A stretch of DNA of 64,000 bases from Flavobacterium suncheonense GH29-5 = DSM 17707 (GCF_000430025.1 NZ_AUCZ01000004.1:1-64000); one strand, 5' to 3'; numbered from the stretch's first letter, positions 23,446-33,394 are shown. Made by a program: numbers and translations. Notes: a model not told the origin generated them from the letters alone.

Positions 23446-26403
23446 ATGAAAAATTTTTTATTCAGTAGGCATAGGCTGGAAATATTTTGCCTTATTTTTT
23501 CTGTTCTGCCTCTTACCATTCAGGCGCAATCCCAACCACATAAAATAACTGGCACCGTGTCAGACAATAGTGGTGTTCTGCCTGGAGTAAGCATCATTAT
23601 TAAAAACAGCCAAACAGCAACCATTTCAAACGGTAACGGTGGGTATACCATCGAGGCAAAACCTACAGATACTTTGGTGTTTTCCTTCATCGGGTACAAA
23701 ACACAATACATCACAGTAAACAACCAAACAAAAATCAATGTAATCCTTCAAGACGATGCCACCCAATTACAGGAAGTAAAAGTAAACGCGGGCTACTATT
23801 CCGTAAAGGAAAAAGAACGCACGGGCAGTATTGCTAAAGTTTCCTCCAAAGACATCGAAAAGCAGCCCGTAACCAACGTAATCGCAGTTATGCAAGGTCG
23901 CATGGCAGGGGTAGAGGTAACGCAGGACAGTGGCGCACCGGGCGGCGCTTTCCAAATCAAAATCCGGGGGCAAAACAGCCTTCGGGCAGATGGTAACCAA
24001 CCGTTGTATATTATCGATGGAGTATCATACTCCTCCGAAACTATCGGTTCGCTCAACACTTCAGGGATGATGCCCACCATGACGAGCCCTTTAAACAGCA
24101 TAAACCCTTCCGATATCGAAAGCATCGAAATCCTCAAAGATGCCGATGCCACAGCTATCTACGGCTCAAGAGGGGCTAACGGGGTAGTGCTCATTACCAC
24201 TAAAAAGGGAAAGTCAGATAAAACAGTTTTCAGTGTCAATGCGTCAACAGGGGTAGCCTCCGTCACTAAAAAGCTTGACCTTATGAATACTCAGGAGTAT
24301 CTGGCAATGCGCGCCCAGGCTTTCGCAAACGACGGCATCACAACCTATCCCGATTATGCTTACGACATCAACGGCACTTGGAGCCAAGATAGATATACAG
24401 ACTGGCAGGAAGAGTTAATAGGCGGTACAGCCGAAATCAACAACCTGCAAGCTTCGGTTTCCGGTGGCTCTAAAAATACACAGTACTTGTTAAGTGGAAA
24501 TACCCGCTTGGAAACTACGGTATATCCAAAAGCTTTTAAATACAGGAAAAGCGCAGCGCATTTCAGCATGAACCATACGGCCGATAATAACCGCTTCAAA
24601 CTAAACTTTTCAGCCAACTACACCGCGCAAAACAATAACCAACCCGCTACAGATTTAACAGCAGTTTCCAGAACATTGGCGCCAAATGCTCCGGCTTTAT
24701 ACGATGCCAACGGAAGCCTAAATTGGGAAAACAGTACTTGGGACAATCCGTTAGCGTTATTAGAATCTGAGTTTTTTTCCAAAATCAAAGATTTTAATGC
24801 TAATGCGGTATTGTCGTATAACATTCTACCCAACCTGCAACTCAAAACCAGTTTAGGGTACACAGATTTGCGCAGTAATGAGAGTAACACACAGCCTTCC
24901 ACCATGTACAATCCTGCTTATGGGTTGGGCAGCGAAATATCGGGAATCAGCAACAACATCACATCAAGAACGTCATGGATTGCCGAACCGCAAATCAACG
25001 GGAACTGGAATCTCGGGAAAGCTAAAGTCGAGGCATTGCTTGGTACTACTTTTCAAAGCCAGATAACCAATCGGTTGTTTCAGTCCGGTTTTGGTTTTTC
25101 AAGCAACAGCTTAATTCACGATATAGCTTCAGCAAACCTAAAAGCTATCGACTTGAGTGATGAAGCCGTTTACAACTATCAGGCGGTTTTCGCACGTATC
25201 AATTACAATTACGATAGCCGTTACATCCTTAACATTACCGGCAGACGTGACGGTTCCAGCCGCTTCGGACCCGGCAAACAGTTTGCTAACTTCGGGGCGG
25301 TTGGTGCCGCTTGGGTTTTCTCCGAAGAAAAATTGCTGCAAGGCAACAGTATCTTAAGTTTCGGAAAACTTCGCACCAGTTACGGTACCACAGGCAACGA
25401 CCAAATTGGCGATTATCAGTTTTTAGATACCTATGTGTCTTCCGGAAACACCTATCAGGGCACCATAGGCTTACAACCAATACGATTGTTCAACCCCGAG
25501 TTCGGTTGGGAAACCAATAAAAAGTTCGAAGCAGCACTAGAAGCAGGTTTCTTTCAGGATCGTATTTTCCTAACGTCGGCTTATTATAACAACCGCTCTA
25601 CTAACCAATTGGTAGGCATCCCGCTTCCGGGCACTACAGGTTTTCAAACTTTACAGGGTAATCTCGATGCAACGGTGCAAAACACAGGGTTAGAGTTTAC
25701 GTTGGCTTCCAAAAACATTGCAGGTAATGATTTCTCTTGGACAACCAATTTCAATATCTCATTCAACAGAAATAAATTGCTGTCATACCCGGGCTTGGAA
25801 ACATCTCCTTATGCAAATACGTATGTAGTAGGGCAGTCGGTCAATATTGTCAAACTTTACCATTACACAGGTTTCAACCCATTAACTAACCTATACGAGT
25901 TTGAAGATGTAAATAACGACGGCCAGATTACTTCATTGGCAGACAGACAAACTATTGCCAATCTAAGCCCTAAATATTTCGGAGGCTTGCAAAACAACTT
26001 ACGTTATAAAAACCTGCAACTGGATTTCTTGTTTCATTTTGTAAAACAGCAAAGCTTTGGCTATATGCCGGGCGTTCCCGGTACTGCGGTTAATCAGCTT
26101 TCAGAGGTAAGCCATCAGCAATTACCATTTACATCAGGAGCAAATGGTGAAGTTATTGCTGCTTATTACCGTTATGGCTTAAGCGATGCAGCATTGCAGG
26201 ACGCTTCCTTTGTAAGGCTTAAAAACGTATCATTAACGTATGATATTCCTTTGAAAACGAAGGATTTAAAATGTCAGTTGTATTTCCAGGGGCAAAACCT
26301 GCTCACCTTCACACCCTACAACAGTGGCGATCCCGAGTTTAAATTCTCAGGCTATCTGCCCCCATTAAGGGTATTCACAACGGGGGTAAAACTAACCTTA
26401 TAA
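23446..26403 (+). CDS. SusC/RagA family TonB-linked outer-membrane protein
   Basis: A 985-residue TonB-dependent transporter. Signal peptide (ending near TIQAQ), a carboxypeptidase-regulatory-like domain (about 30-110), a plug domain (QGRMAGVEVTQDSGAPGG; IRGQNSL; PLYIIDGV; ATAIYGSRGANGVVLITTKKG) and a 22-strand-type barrel. The linker LQEVKVNAGYYSVKEKERTG marks a SusC subfamily that I associate with SusD plus S9-peptidase loci rather than polysaccharide loci. With SusD it should form a lidded pore that imports a ligand, here more likely a peptide than a glycan because the third gene is a peptidase and no glycoside hydrolase is present. Its start is 42 bp after the last leader hairpin. Confidence 0.95.
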   Translation: MKNFLFSRHRLEIFCLIFSVLPLTIQAQSQPHKITGTVSDNSGVLPGVSIIIKNSQTATISNGNGGYTIEAKPTDTLVFSFIGYKTQYITVNNQTKINVILQDDATQLQEVKVNAGYYSVKEKERTGSIAKVSSKDIEKQPVTNVIAVMQGRMAGVEVTQDSGAPGGAFQIKIRGQNSLRADGNQPLYIIDGVSYSSETIGSLNTSGMMPTMTSPLNSINPSDIESIEILKDADATAIYGSRGANGVVLITTKKGKSDKTVFSVNASTGVASVTKKLDLMNTQEYLAMRAQAFANDGITTYPDYAYDINGTWSQDRYTDWQEELIGGTAEINNLQASVSGGSKNTQYLLSGNTRLETTVYPKAFKYRKSAAHFSMNHTADNNRFKLNFSANYTAQNNNQPATDLTAVSRTLAPNAPALYDANGSLNWENSTWDNPLALLESEFFSKIKDFNANAVLSYNILPNLQLKTSLGYTDLRSNESNTQPSTMYNPAYGLGSEISGISNNITSRTSWIAEPQINGNWNLGKAKVEALLGTTFQSQITNRLFQSGFGFSSNSLIHDIASANLKAIDLSDEAVYNYQAVFARINYNYDSRYILNITGRRDGSSRFGPGKQFANFGAVGAAWVFSEEKLLQGNSILSFGKLRTSYGTTGNDQIGDYQFLDTYVSSGNTYQGTIGLQPIRLFNPEFGWETNKKFEAALEAGFFQDRIFLTSAYYNNRSTNQLVGIPLPGTTGFQTLQGNLDATVQNTGLEFTLASKNIAGNDFSWTTNFNISFNRNKLLSYPGLETSPYANTYVVGQSVNIVKLYHYTGFNPLTNLYEFEDVNNDGQITSLADRQTIANLSPKYFGGLQNNLRYKNLQLDFLFHFVKQQSFGYMPGVPGTAVNQLSEVSHQQLPFTSGANGEVIAAYYRYGLSDAALQDASFVRLKNVSLTYDIPLKTKDLKCQLYFQGQNLLTFTPYNSGDPEFKFSGYLPPLRVFTTGVKLTL

Positions 26404-26418
26404 TCAAACACTACACCA

Positions 26419-27792
26419 ATGAAAAAGCTACTCATATTATCCGTATCGCTAACCTTGTTAGCCTTAACAACTGCTTGCGAGAGTTTTGTTGAGGTCGAAA
26501 CACCCCAATCGCAACTCACAGGCTCCGAGGTTTTCGAAAACCACAACACCGCAAATGCAGCCGTGTTAGACCTTTTTGCAAAAGTACGCGACAACGGCCT
26601 TATCACAGGTTCTGCATTGGGCACTTCGGTAAATCTTGGCTTATATACAGACGAGTTAATCTATTACGGTACAACAGACGAGAACGTTTCTCATATTTTC
26701 AATAACAGCCTGTTGGCAACCAATCCAACAGCACGGCAGTACTGGAACGACAGTTACCATCAAATCTATTGTGCCAATGCTATAATCGAAGGGTGCCAGC
26801 AATCGGTAAGCCTGCAGGAACCCTATAAAACCCAATTTACGGGAGAAGCTTATTTTATCAGGGCTTTGCTGCATTTCTATTTGGTAAATTTGTATAACGA
26901 TGTTCCGTACATCGCCACTACAGATTATCAGCAAAACCGCTTAGCCAGCCGTATGCCTAAAACATTGGTATACGAACAGGTCGTTTCAGATTTACTCCAG
27001 GCAATAGAAATGTTGTCAACAAGTTATCTAACGCCAGACCGGGTGCGTCCTAACAAGGCCACAGCCAAAGCATTCTTGGCGAGAGTATATCTGTATCAGG
27101 AAAACTGGTTGCAGGCAGAAACCTTGGCAACAGAAGTAATCAACACAACCGATTATGTTTGGGAAACCGATATAGACAAAATATTCTTAAAAGAAAGCAC
27201 TGCTACCATTTGGCAGTTTTCACCCAAAATGGAAGGCAACAATGCCGATGAGGCATCGGTCTTTATTTTTAACGATGGCCCGCCGCCGTTCGTAGGCTTA
27301 AGTCCGGGTTTGGCAACCGCTTTTCAGCCCGAAGACCTTCGCAAATCCCATTGGATTAACACCATTACAGACGGAACAAGCATTTGGTATCACGCCCATA
27401 AGTACAAGCAAAATACCAACACGGGAACTTCGTTGGAATATTCGGTTGTCTTCCGTCTGGCAGAACAATATTTAATCCGGGCAGAAGCAAGGTTAAAACA
27501 AGGTAACGAGATTGGAGCAAAATCAGATGTAAATCTTATCCGCAATACCGCAGGTTTGCCCGATACACCTGCAGTAACCGAAGCGGCAATATTCAATGAT
27601 ATTATGCTGCAACGCCGTTTAGAATTCTTTACCGAATATAGCCACCGCTTTTTCGACCTAAAACGAACCGGACAATTAAACGCAGTGTTAACACCAGTCA
27701 AACCGGGATGGAACAATACAGATGCCCATTGGCCAATTCCAGAAACGGAATTACTGGCAAACCCCAACATGACCCAAAATCCCGGATACTAA
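26419..27792 (+). CDS. SusD/RagB family lipoprotein
   Basis: A 457-residue lipoprotein (signal ending TTACES, lipobox Cys about residue 20) of the SusD family: N-terminal TPR-like helices and a C-terminal domain ending with LQRRLEFFTEYSHRFFDLKR, a typical SusD closing segment. It should be anchored on the cell surface and cover the SusC barrel, giving ligand specificity. It lies 15 bp after SusC and overlaps the peptidase start by 1 bp (TAATG), so the three proteins are translationally coupled. Confidence 0.95.
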   Translation: MKKLLILSVSLTLLALTTACESFVEVETPQSQLTGSEVFENHNTANAAVLDLFAKVRDNGLITGSALGTSVNLGLYTDELIYYGTTDENVSHIFNNSLLATNPTARQYWNDSYHQIYCANAIIEGCQQSVSLQEPYKTQFTGEAYFIRALLHFYLVNLYNDVPYIATTDYQQNRLASRMPKTLVYEQVVSDLLQAIEMLSTSYLTPDRVRPNKATAKAFLARVYLYQENWLQAETLATEVINTTDYVWETDIDKIFLKESTATIWQFSPKMEGNNADEASVFIFNDGPPPFVGLSPGLATAFQPEDLRKSHWINTITDGTSIWYHAHKYKQNTNTGTSLEYSVVFRLAEQYLIRAEARLKQGNEIGAKSDVNLIRNTAGLPDTPAVTEAAIFNDIMLQRRLEFFTEYSHRFFDLKRTGQLNAVLTPVKPGWNNTDAHWPIPETELLANPNMTQNPGY

Positions 27793-30419
27793 TGAAAAAA
27801 GCCTATTTACAAGTTGTTTACGGCGCATTAGCTGTATTCATATTTGGGTTTGTTTCCTGCCCTGTAATGGGGCAGGTAGCAACCAAAATCCCGCTTACCG
27901 GGAAAGATTATCACCTGTGGGGCACGTTGCAAACGCGGGCTCTTTCAGATAACGGTAATTGGGTAAGTTATTCAATGTCCTACCCATCGGGTGCCGATAC
28001 GTTGTTTGTCTTAAGTACCAAAACACAAAGGAAATATGTGTTGCCTAAGGCTTTAGACAGCAGGTTCATACAAGAGAACATCTTTGCTTATCGTAAAAAC
28101 AACAGTCTAATACTGCTAAACCTTTCAAACGGAACAGAAACCGGCATTACTAATGTTTTCAATTACAGAATAACGGCAAACGAAAACTATCTTATTACCG
28201 AAGAACCCGTAGCAAACGAAAGTAAAAAGCTGTGCATCCGGAATCTTCAGGGAAAACTTTTGCAATCCATCGATGAGGCGGATAAGTATGTTTGGAATGA
28301 GGCCAAAACAAAAATCCTTTGCACTACAACAGGTTCTATGCCTTCTGTTACTATAATCAGTCTTGTCACAAAACCTCAAGTGAAATTGGTTTGTCAAAAT
28401 GCAAATACAGTTTACAGTGCTTTAACTTGGCAGGAAAATGGGGAAGATGTGGTCTTCTATCGCACAAGTACTAAAAGCGATAAACAATCTGAAGTTGTGT
28501 ATCTCAACAGTAAAGAAAACAAGTACTACAGTTTAAATGAAACAGGTTCAGGTTTTCCAAAAAACTTTAGAATAGATACCAATTCTAACATTGCATTAAA
28601 ACTTTCAACAGACGGCAGTAAAGTATTTTTCGGAATACAAAGCATACTCGAAAAACCCGATAAAGAAAACTTTGAAGGGGTAGAAATATGGAACGCAAAT
28701 GATAAAATCATATACCCTGAAAGAAAGCTAAAAGCTTCTGTGGGCAATACGCAATTATTGGCAGTATGGTGGCCTAAAACCGGAAAGGTGAGTGTAATTA
28801 CCTCAGAGGAAGAATCGTGGATAATGCTAACCGGAAATCAGCAATACGCCATAACGGCCAATCCAATGCAGTACGAACCCGAATACAAACTTTTTGCGGA
28901 CCGGGACTTTTACCTCACAGAACTGGCCAGCGGAAACAAAATAAAGCTCTTGGAAAAACAATCAGGACAACAGGAAATGATAAGAGTGCAACCCAACGGA
29001 AAGTATATTGTTTATTTTAGAGAAGGCAATTGGTGGAGTTATGATACTAACCTGAATAAGCATAGAAATATTACAAAACAGTTACAGTCAGATTGGGACA
29101 ACCGTAAAACAGATCCGGGAGCACAATTAAATGTATGGGGTTTGGCAGGTTTTACCAGCGATTACAAATCAGTGCTGCTTTACGATTATTACGATGTTTG
29201 GTTAATCGATTTGGAAGGAAAGAAAAGCTATAGACTTACAAAAGGTAAAGAAACCAAAACAAGGTTTCGTATTAAAGTAAGCCCGACATCGTATACTAAC
29301 TATTCAGGCCTTCCGGATGCTTTAATCGATCTAAAAGATACACAAATACTAACGGCATTAAATCTTTACGATGGGAGCAATGGCTTTCACGAGTTGCGAC
29401 CAAATAAATCGATAATTTCGTTAGTTACAGAACAGGGAGCAGCAGGCAGATTGCTTCTGTCGAAGAATGATCAGGCTTTTGTTTATGAAACTCAAAAGTT
29501 TGATGTACCACCAAGCCTTATGTTTAAAGTAAGAAATGAGGTAAATCATAAGATTATATATAAAAGTAATCCGCATCACGACAAGTATTTTTGGGGTAAG
29601 TCAGAAATGATACACTACAAAGCCCCTTCAGGAAATGAACTAAACGGAGCATTGTTTTATCCGGCAAATTACAAGCCCGGTCAAAAATACCCTATGATAG
29701 TCTGGATTTACGACACGGTCTCACGGGAACTAAACCAATATGTAAATCCAACACTCAACAATCCCATTGGTTTAAACATTACCAACTTTACTTCAAAAGG
29801 ATATTTTGTTTTATTACCGGATATCGAATTTCAAAAAGGGAGTCCGGGAAAATCCGCTTTAGATTGTGTAACTACAGCGGTCAATAAAGTAATAGACATG
29901 GGTTATACAGAGCAGGGAAAAATTGGATTAAAAGGACAATCATTCGGGGCTTACGAAACCAACTACATTATATCCCAAACCAACTTGTTTTCCGCTGCGG
30001 TTAGTGGGGCAGGCGTTTCCGATGTGGCAAGGCATTATTTCACACTTAATAAAGAAGACAATAAAATAGACGCTTGGCGTTATGAAAATCAGCAGTACCG
30101 CATGGGAAAATCCTTCTTTGAAAACCCGCAAGGCTATCTCGATAATTCACCATTAATGCAGGCGGCTGGGATAAATACACCTTTATTAACCTGGGCTGGT
30201 TTGCAGGACGAAAACGTACTGCCGAAACAAGCCTTAACCTTTTACATTGCATTGCGAAGATTAAACAAAAAACACATTATGCTACGCTACCCCAATGACG
30301 GGCATATTTTTGTTAATGGTAAAAATCAGATAGATTTAACCAACCGCATACAACAGTGGTTCGACCATTTTTTAAAGAAAGAACCCGCAGCAGCTTGGAT
30401 TCAGAAAGGAACGGAATAA
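27792..30419 (+). CDS. S9 family (prolyl oligopeptidase-type) exported peptidase
   Basis: An 875-residue peptidase. A signal peptide (1-27) precedes a beta-propeller-like region (about 40-600) and an alpha/beta-hydrolase domain with Ser717 (GQSFGA), Asp806 (LQDENV) and His838 (NDGHIF), the S9 triad. The start is the ATG at 27792 that overlaps the SusD stop; an earlier in-frame start would overlap SusD by 84 bp. S9 peptidases cut short peptides and cannot act on folded proteins. Being cotranscribed with SusC and SusD, it should trim imported peptides in the periplasm or at the surface. A strong terminator follows. Confidence 0.92.
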   Translation: MKKAYLQVVYGALAVFIFGFVSCPVMGQVATKIPLTGKDYHLWGTLQTRALSDNGNWVSYSMSYPSGADTLFVLSTKTQRKYVLPKALDSRFIQENIFAYRKNNSLILLNLSNGTETGITNVFNYRITANENYLITEEPVANESKKLCIRNLQGKLLQSIDEADKYVWNEAKTKILCTTTGSMPSVTIISLVTKPQVKLVCQNANTVYSALTWQENGEDVVFYRTSTKSDKQSEVVYLNSKENKYYSLNETGSGFPKNFRIDTNSNIALKLSTDGSKVFFGIQSILEKPDKENFEGVEIWNANDKIIYPERKLKASVGNTQLLAVWWPKTGKVSVITSEEESWIMLTGNQQYAITANPMQYEPEYKLFADRDFYLTELASGNKIKLLEKQSGQQEMIRVQPNGKYIVYFREGNWWSYDTNLNKHRNITKQLQSDWDNRKTDPGAQLNVWGLAGFTSDYKSVLLYDYYDVWLIDLEGKKSYRLTKGKETKTRFRIKVSPTSYTNYSGLPDALIDLKDTQILTALNLYDGSNGFHELRPNKSIISLVTEQGAAGRLLLSKNDQAFVYETQKFDVPPSLMFKVRNEVNHKIIYKSNPHHDKYFWGKSEMIHYKAPSGNELNGALFYPANYKPGQKYPMIVWIYDTVSRELNQYVNPTLNNPIGLNITNFTSKGYFVLLPDIEFQKGSPGKSALDCVTTAVNKVIDMGYTEQGKIGLKGQSFGAYETNYIISQTNLFSAAVSGAGVSDVARHYFTLNKEDNKIDAWRYENQQYRMGKSFFENPQGYLDNSPLMQAAGINTPLLTWAGLQDENVLPKQALTFYIALRRLNKKHIMLRYPNDGHIFVNGKNQIDLTNRIQQWFDHFLKKEPAAAWIQKGTE

Positions 30420-30426
30420 AAATGAA

Positions 30427-30454
30427 AGTGCCTCCATGGTTTGATGGAGGCACT
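30427..30454 (+). terminator. Terminator of the SusC-SusD-S9 operon
   Basis: AGTGCCTCCAT (30427-30437) pairs perfectly with ATGGAGGCACT (30444-30454), 11 bp with a 6-nt loop, followed by TTGTTTT. Confidence 0.88.
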
Positions 30455-30468
30455 TTGTTTTAGGGGTA

Positions 30469-30753
30469 TTAGTGAACCACTTTATACAGGTTCAGACTAC
30501 ACTGGTTGGCAATGTTTTTTCGCCAAACCTGTCTTGGAGTTGCCTCGCTCGACATACAAATCTGTCCGGTGTTTACGGGAGTACAATCCACAGTAATTTC
30601 CAAACAGTTATTTGGATTCGGGTTTTGGATAAATCCTGTAATCAAAACGGGCTTTTTAGCCTCACTAACTTTCGCTTCATTAGTGCCAATGGCACCTGCG
30701 CTGGCCAATGTGAATGCCAATACTGGCAAAATCACTTTTGCAATAGTTTTCAT
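30469..30753 (-). CDS. DUF6520-like small exported four-cysteine protein
   Basis: A 94-residue protein with an alanine-rich signal peptide (MKTIAKVILPVLAFTLASAG) and a mature part of about 70 residues with four cysteines (50, 57, 66, 84), tryptophan and basic residues near the end. The start and the GFIQNPNPNNC region fit the DUF6520 family of small proteins that are abundant and often multicopy in Bacteroidota. Four cysteines could form two disulfides outside the cytoplasm. It faces the SusC operon and lies 83 bp downstream of a MauE/DoxX-like gene on its own strand. Whether it is a structural peptide, a signal or a ligand for the SusCD pair is unknown. Confidence 0.8.
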   Translation of the reverse strand: MKTIAKVILPVLAFTLASAGAIGTNEAKVSEAKKPVLITGFIQNPNPNNCLEITVDCTPVNTGQICMSSEATPRQVWRKNIANQCSLNLYKVVH

Positions 30754-30836
30754 AATAATAAAATTTAGATATGATTTTCTGATCTACTCTTTTCTACAGG
30801 TTTTCGATCTCAGTCCTGCTACCGGCCGGTATATTT

Positions 30837-32324
30837 TTAAGTCTTTTTGCGAATAAGATTGGTATTCAGATGATATCGGTGCAAGTAGGAGCCTATAATA
30901 GCATATAGGTTATCCCCAACAACATACATCGATTGTAGTCTTGCCTTTTCCACATGATATATGTAAATACTCGATAAATAAGAATAGTTGTGCGTATCAT
31001 AAATGTCAACAACAGAAGCTTCCTGCCACATTTCTTTGGGCTCATAGCGGCCAACGATTTTAGAATTCACAAACAACAAACCGTTTGAAAAGGCAGTCAG
31101 TTGGTTTACCGTTAGTGGTGGCGAAGCCATTTTTCGTTCTTTGGTTGCTTTAATGTAGGCAGTTTTAAAATTTACATGACTGATAGTATCTATGGTTTTG
31201 CCACGATAATCAAGTTTTAAATTCGGGTCAGATACCATAAATTGATTTCGGTAATAGTAAGTGTAGGCAAACTTTTTCATCATAGGGTCAAAAGCCATGG
31301 TACCGTCCGTATCAAAGAAACCGTCAACCTGTTTTTGTAATAGATTAGGAGCGTAGGAAACATGCAGAGAATCTCCAAATTGAAACGTTCCTAATACATT
31401 CTCGCCGTTATTACTGTTTTGAGCCCTAAATACTATGGTGTTCGGTGCAGTAATTTCCGCTTTCGAAAAATAATATCCATTGGGTTCCATCAGAATTTTC
31501 CCTTTCCAGTCATCCAGTAACCCGCGATAGATAACCGGAACCGTGCCATCCGTCAAATAAAAGAAAGGAGGAAGCACTTTCATTTGCACAGTCTGAAAAG
31601 GGAAATCGTCACGTTCCAGTTCAATTTTAAATTGCTTCTTGGTTTTTAAAAGCGTATCAAAAGCGGTAATGTACATCGGAGCTAAATGATCGGCTAAAAA
31701 AACAGTTCCGTTATCAGAGCCTGCCAGATAATGAGAGTTATTAATCAATTGCACTTCATCAGTCTTAAAAGCCGAACCCTCAACAAACCTGCGGATAAAA
31801 GGATTTTCCCGATGCATGGCACGCTCCGAAGCGATATAAAGCCCAACCATAAAAACAATGCATGTAGGAAAAACAATAATCAGCTGAAAGATTGTTCTGC
31901 GTACATTGGTTGTAGCAAGGAGCAAACCCATCAAAGCCAAAATCACAAATCCGACATTAAAAACAAGATGTTCCTTCCATCCCAACGATTCCAAAATACC
32001 ACCGCAGGAACAAGGCACAAAGTAGGAATAGTTCAAAATAATTACAATGTAAGCAGTAAAAAGCACCATTAAGCTTAAAGCGGATAACAAACCGATATAC
32101 CGGGTTTTAGGAAAGCAGACCAATAAGGCAACAATAAGTTCAAGTCCTAATACACTATAAGACACAAATCCGGTAAAAGCACTTAAAAGAGGAGATTGCC
32201 CAAGCTGCGCCTGAAAATTGTCAAATTCAAGTAATTTACTTACAGCCGCATACACAAACAAAATAACATACAGCAAACAAATACTTTCAAGTAAAACAGT
32301 CCTAAAAGTTGCATTCAGTTTCAT
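30837..32324 (-). CDS. MauE/DoxX-like redox membrane protein with extracytoplasmic domain
   Basis: A 495-residue protein in two parts. Residues 1-170 hold about five membrane spans and the motif YFVPCSCGG (Cys105, Cys107), typical of MauE/DoxX-like proteins thought to pass electrons to or from thiols outside the membrane. Residues 180-495 are a beta-rich, propeller-like extracytoplasmic domain unlike a normal MauE. The next gene on the strand is the four-cysteine exported protein, so disulfide formation in that protein is an attractive role. A perfect TACCGGCCGGTA palindrome (30820-30831) lies just after its stop codon. Upstream, 32325-32486 shows nothing I can name. Confidence 0.82.
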   Translation of the reverse strand: MKLNATFRTVLLESICLLYVILFVYAAVSKLLEFDNFQAQLGQSPLLSAFTGFVSYSVLGLELIVALLVCFPKTRYIGLLSALSLMVLFTAYIVIILNYSYFVPCSCGGILESLGWKEHLVFNVGFVILALMGLLLATTNVRRTIFQLIIVFPTCIVFMVGLYIASERAMHRENPFIRRFVEGSAFKTDEVQLINNSHYLAGSDNGTVFLADHLAPMYITAFDTLLKTKKQFKIELERDDFPFQTVQMKVLPPFFYLTDGTVPVIYRGLLDDWKGKILMEPNGYYFSKAEITAPNTIVFRAQNSNNGENVLGTFQFGDSLHVSYAPNLLQKQVDGFFDTDGTMAFDPMMKKFAYTYYYRNQFMVSDPNLKLDYRGKTIDTISHVNFKTAYIKATKERKMASPPLTVNQLTAFSNGLLFVNSKIVGRYEPKEMWQEASVVDIYDTHNYSYLSSIYIYHVEKARLQSMYVVGDNLYAIIGSYLHRYHLNTNLIRKKT

Positions 32325-32486
32325 AACATTAACTCGATTGGTTTAATGATGTAAAATTCTGAAATACAAACAGTAAAGGCATTTCAATTCGGGACAACAA
32401 CTTATCCAAAAGGGAGAAAATTATAAGGTTAACAGATAGATGTTTTTAAGCTCCTTGCATTCAATATAAATTTAAGTTAAATAAAA

Positions 32487-32519
32487 AAAACCTTGTTTTC
32501 TCTTTAGAAACAAGGTTTT
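32487..32519 (-). terminator. Terminator after the truncated protease gene
   Basis: AAAACCTTGTTT (32487-32498) pairs with AAACAAGGTTTT (32508-32519); a long T run follows on the minus strand. It belonged to the gene now reduced to a fragment at 32546-32740. Confidence 0.8.
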
Positions 32520-32545
32520 AATATATCTAAGTTAGAATTCTTTTA

Positions 32546-32776
32546 CTAATGCATCCAGCTATAAATTTCATTTTTCACATCTTCAGTAATTCTGACCCCC
32601 TGATTAAGAGTTTCATCAGTTTCACGTGTGTGAATACCTACAATTGAAATAGAATCTTTAAGCATGATGGCAGAACCACTGGCGCCTTTCTTAGTTGAAA
32701 TTGGATATTTTAAACTCAAAGGATTAACTTGGGTTAGTGCAACCCGATAGCGCGGATTTGCAATCCGTGCCCACAA
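32546..32776 (-). pseudogene. C-terminal fragment of a trypsin-like protease
   Basis: About 64 residues remain of a serine protease: the active-site serine motif KGASGSAIM, then SIVGIHT and a C-terminal helix (RITEDVKNEIYSWMH). The regions that would carry the catalytic His and Asp are missing. The apparent start codon (MWARIANPRYRVAL) lies within the transposon's terminal repeat, so that part is translated repeat, not protease. The gene was cut by insertion, with deletion, of the adjacent REP-type element. It keeps its own terminator. It is not the same protease as the one at 21.7-22.5 kb. Confidence 0.8.
32741..32776 (+). repeat. Left REP-like terminal repeat
   Basis: It begins AACCCGATAGCG, contains CGGATTTGCAATCCG (a hairpin with a 3-nt loop) and ends GTGCCCACAA. 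Exact reverse complement of 33396-33431. Confidence 0.88.
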
Positions 32777-32789
32777 AGAGACGCGACTA

Positions 32790-32819
32790 AAAGCTACAAC
32801 GACAAAAAGTTGTAGCTTT
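32790..32819 (+). other. Hairpin before the transposase start
   Basis: AAAGCTACAAC (32790-32800) pairs perfectly with GTTGTAGCTTT (32809-32819). It lies 20 nt before the start codon and could limit read-through expression of the transposase or serve as a recognition structure for it. Confidence 0.6.
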
Positions 32820-32839
32820 GTTATTTTATATAAAAAGCC

Positions 32840-33394
32840 ATGTCAACGAAATATAAAGCCACAACAACAGAAGAAGCCTATTTTATTACCATTACAACAG
32901 TAGGTTGGATAGATATATTTACACGTCTTAATCAAAAATATGTGCTCATCCATGCATTACAGCATTGTCAACAAAACAAAGGATTGGAAATATATGCCTA
33001 TTGTATCATGACAAGTCACGTTCATTTATTATGCAAGGCAACAAGTGGGTTTGTTTTGTCTGATGTGATGCGTGATTTTAAGAAATTCACTTCAAAGAAA
33101 ATCATTCAAACGATAATCGAAGAACCTGAAAGCAGAAGAGAATGGATGTTGCATTATTTTCAAAACGCTTGTGAACATTTAAAAAGGAAGCAACAATATA
33201 AAATTTGGCAAGATGGTTATCATGCGGAACATGTTTATAGTAACTCGTTTATAAAGCAAAAAGTAAATTACATTCATCAAAATCCCGTCAAAGATAAAAT
33301 AGTTGGTTTCGCGGAAGATTATTATTTTAGTTCCGCAAGAAATTATGCTCGTTTAGAAAATGATTTAGAAGTTACTCTGTTAGATTTGATTTAG
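32840..33394 (+). CDS. REP-associated tyrosine (Y1/HUH) transposase
   Basis: A 184-residue transposase of the RAYT branch of the IS200 group. The HUH metal site is seen in MTSHVHLL (about residues 57-64) and the catalytic tyrosine in KVNYIHQNPV (about 145-154). RAYT proteins bind REP hairpins and cut single-stranded DNA; they usually disperse REP sequences rather than themselves. Here the gene is tightly enclosed by two identical REP-like repeats, so the element itself may be mobile. The length is typical and the frame is intact. Confidence 0.9.
   Translation: MSTKYKATTTEEAYFITITTVGWIDIFTRLNQKYVLIHALQHCQQNKGLEIYAYCIMTSHVHLLCKATSGFVLSDVMRDFKKFTSKKIIQTIIEEPESRREWMLHYFQNACEHLKRKQQYKIWQDGYHAEHVYSNSFIKQKVNYIHQNPVKDKIVGFAEDYYFSSARNYARLENDLEVTLLDLI

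Noticed and set aside
23796-24152. Antisense frames in the SusC gene
   Set aside because: They lie opposite the plug-domain coding part of SusC and show no family signature.
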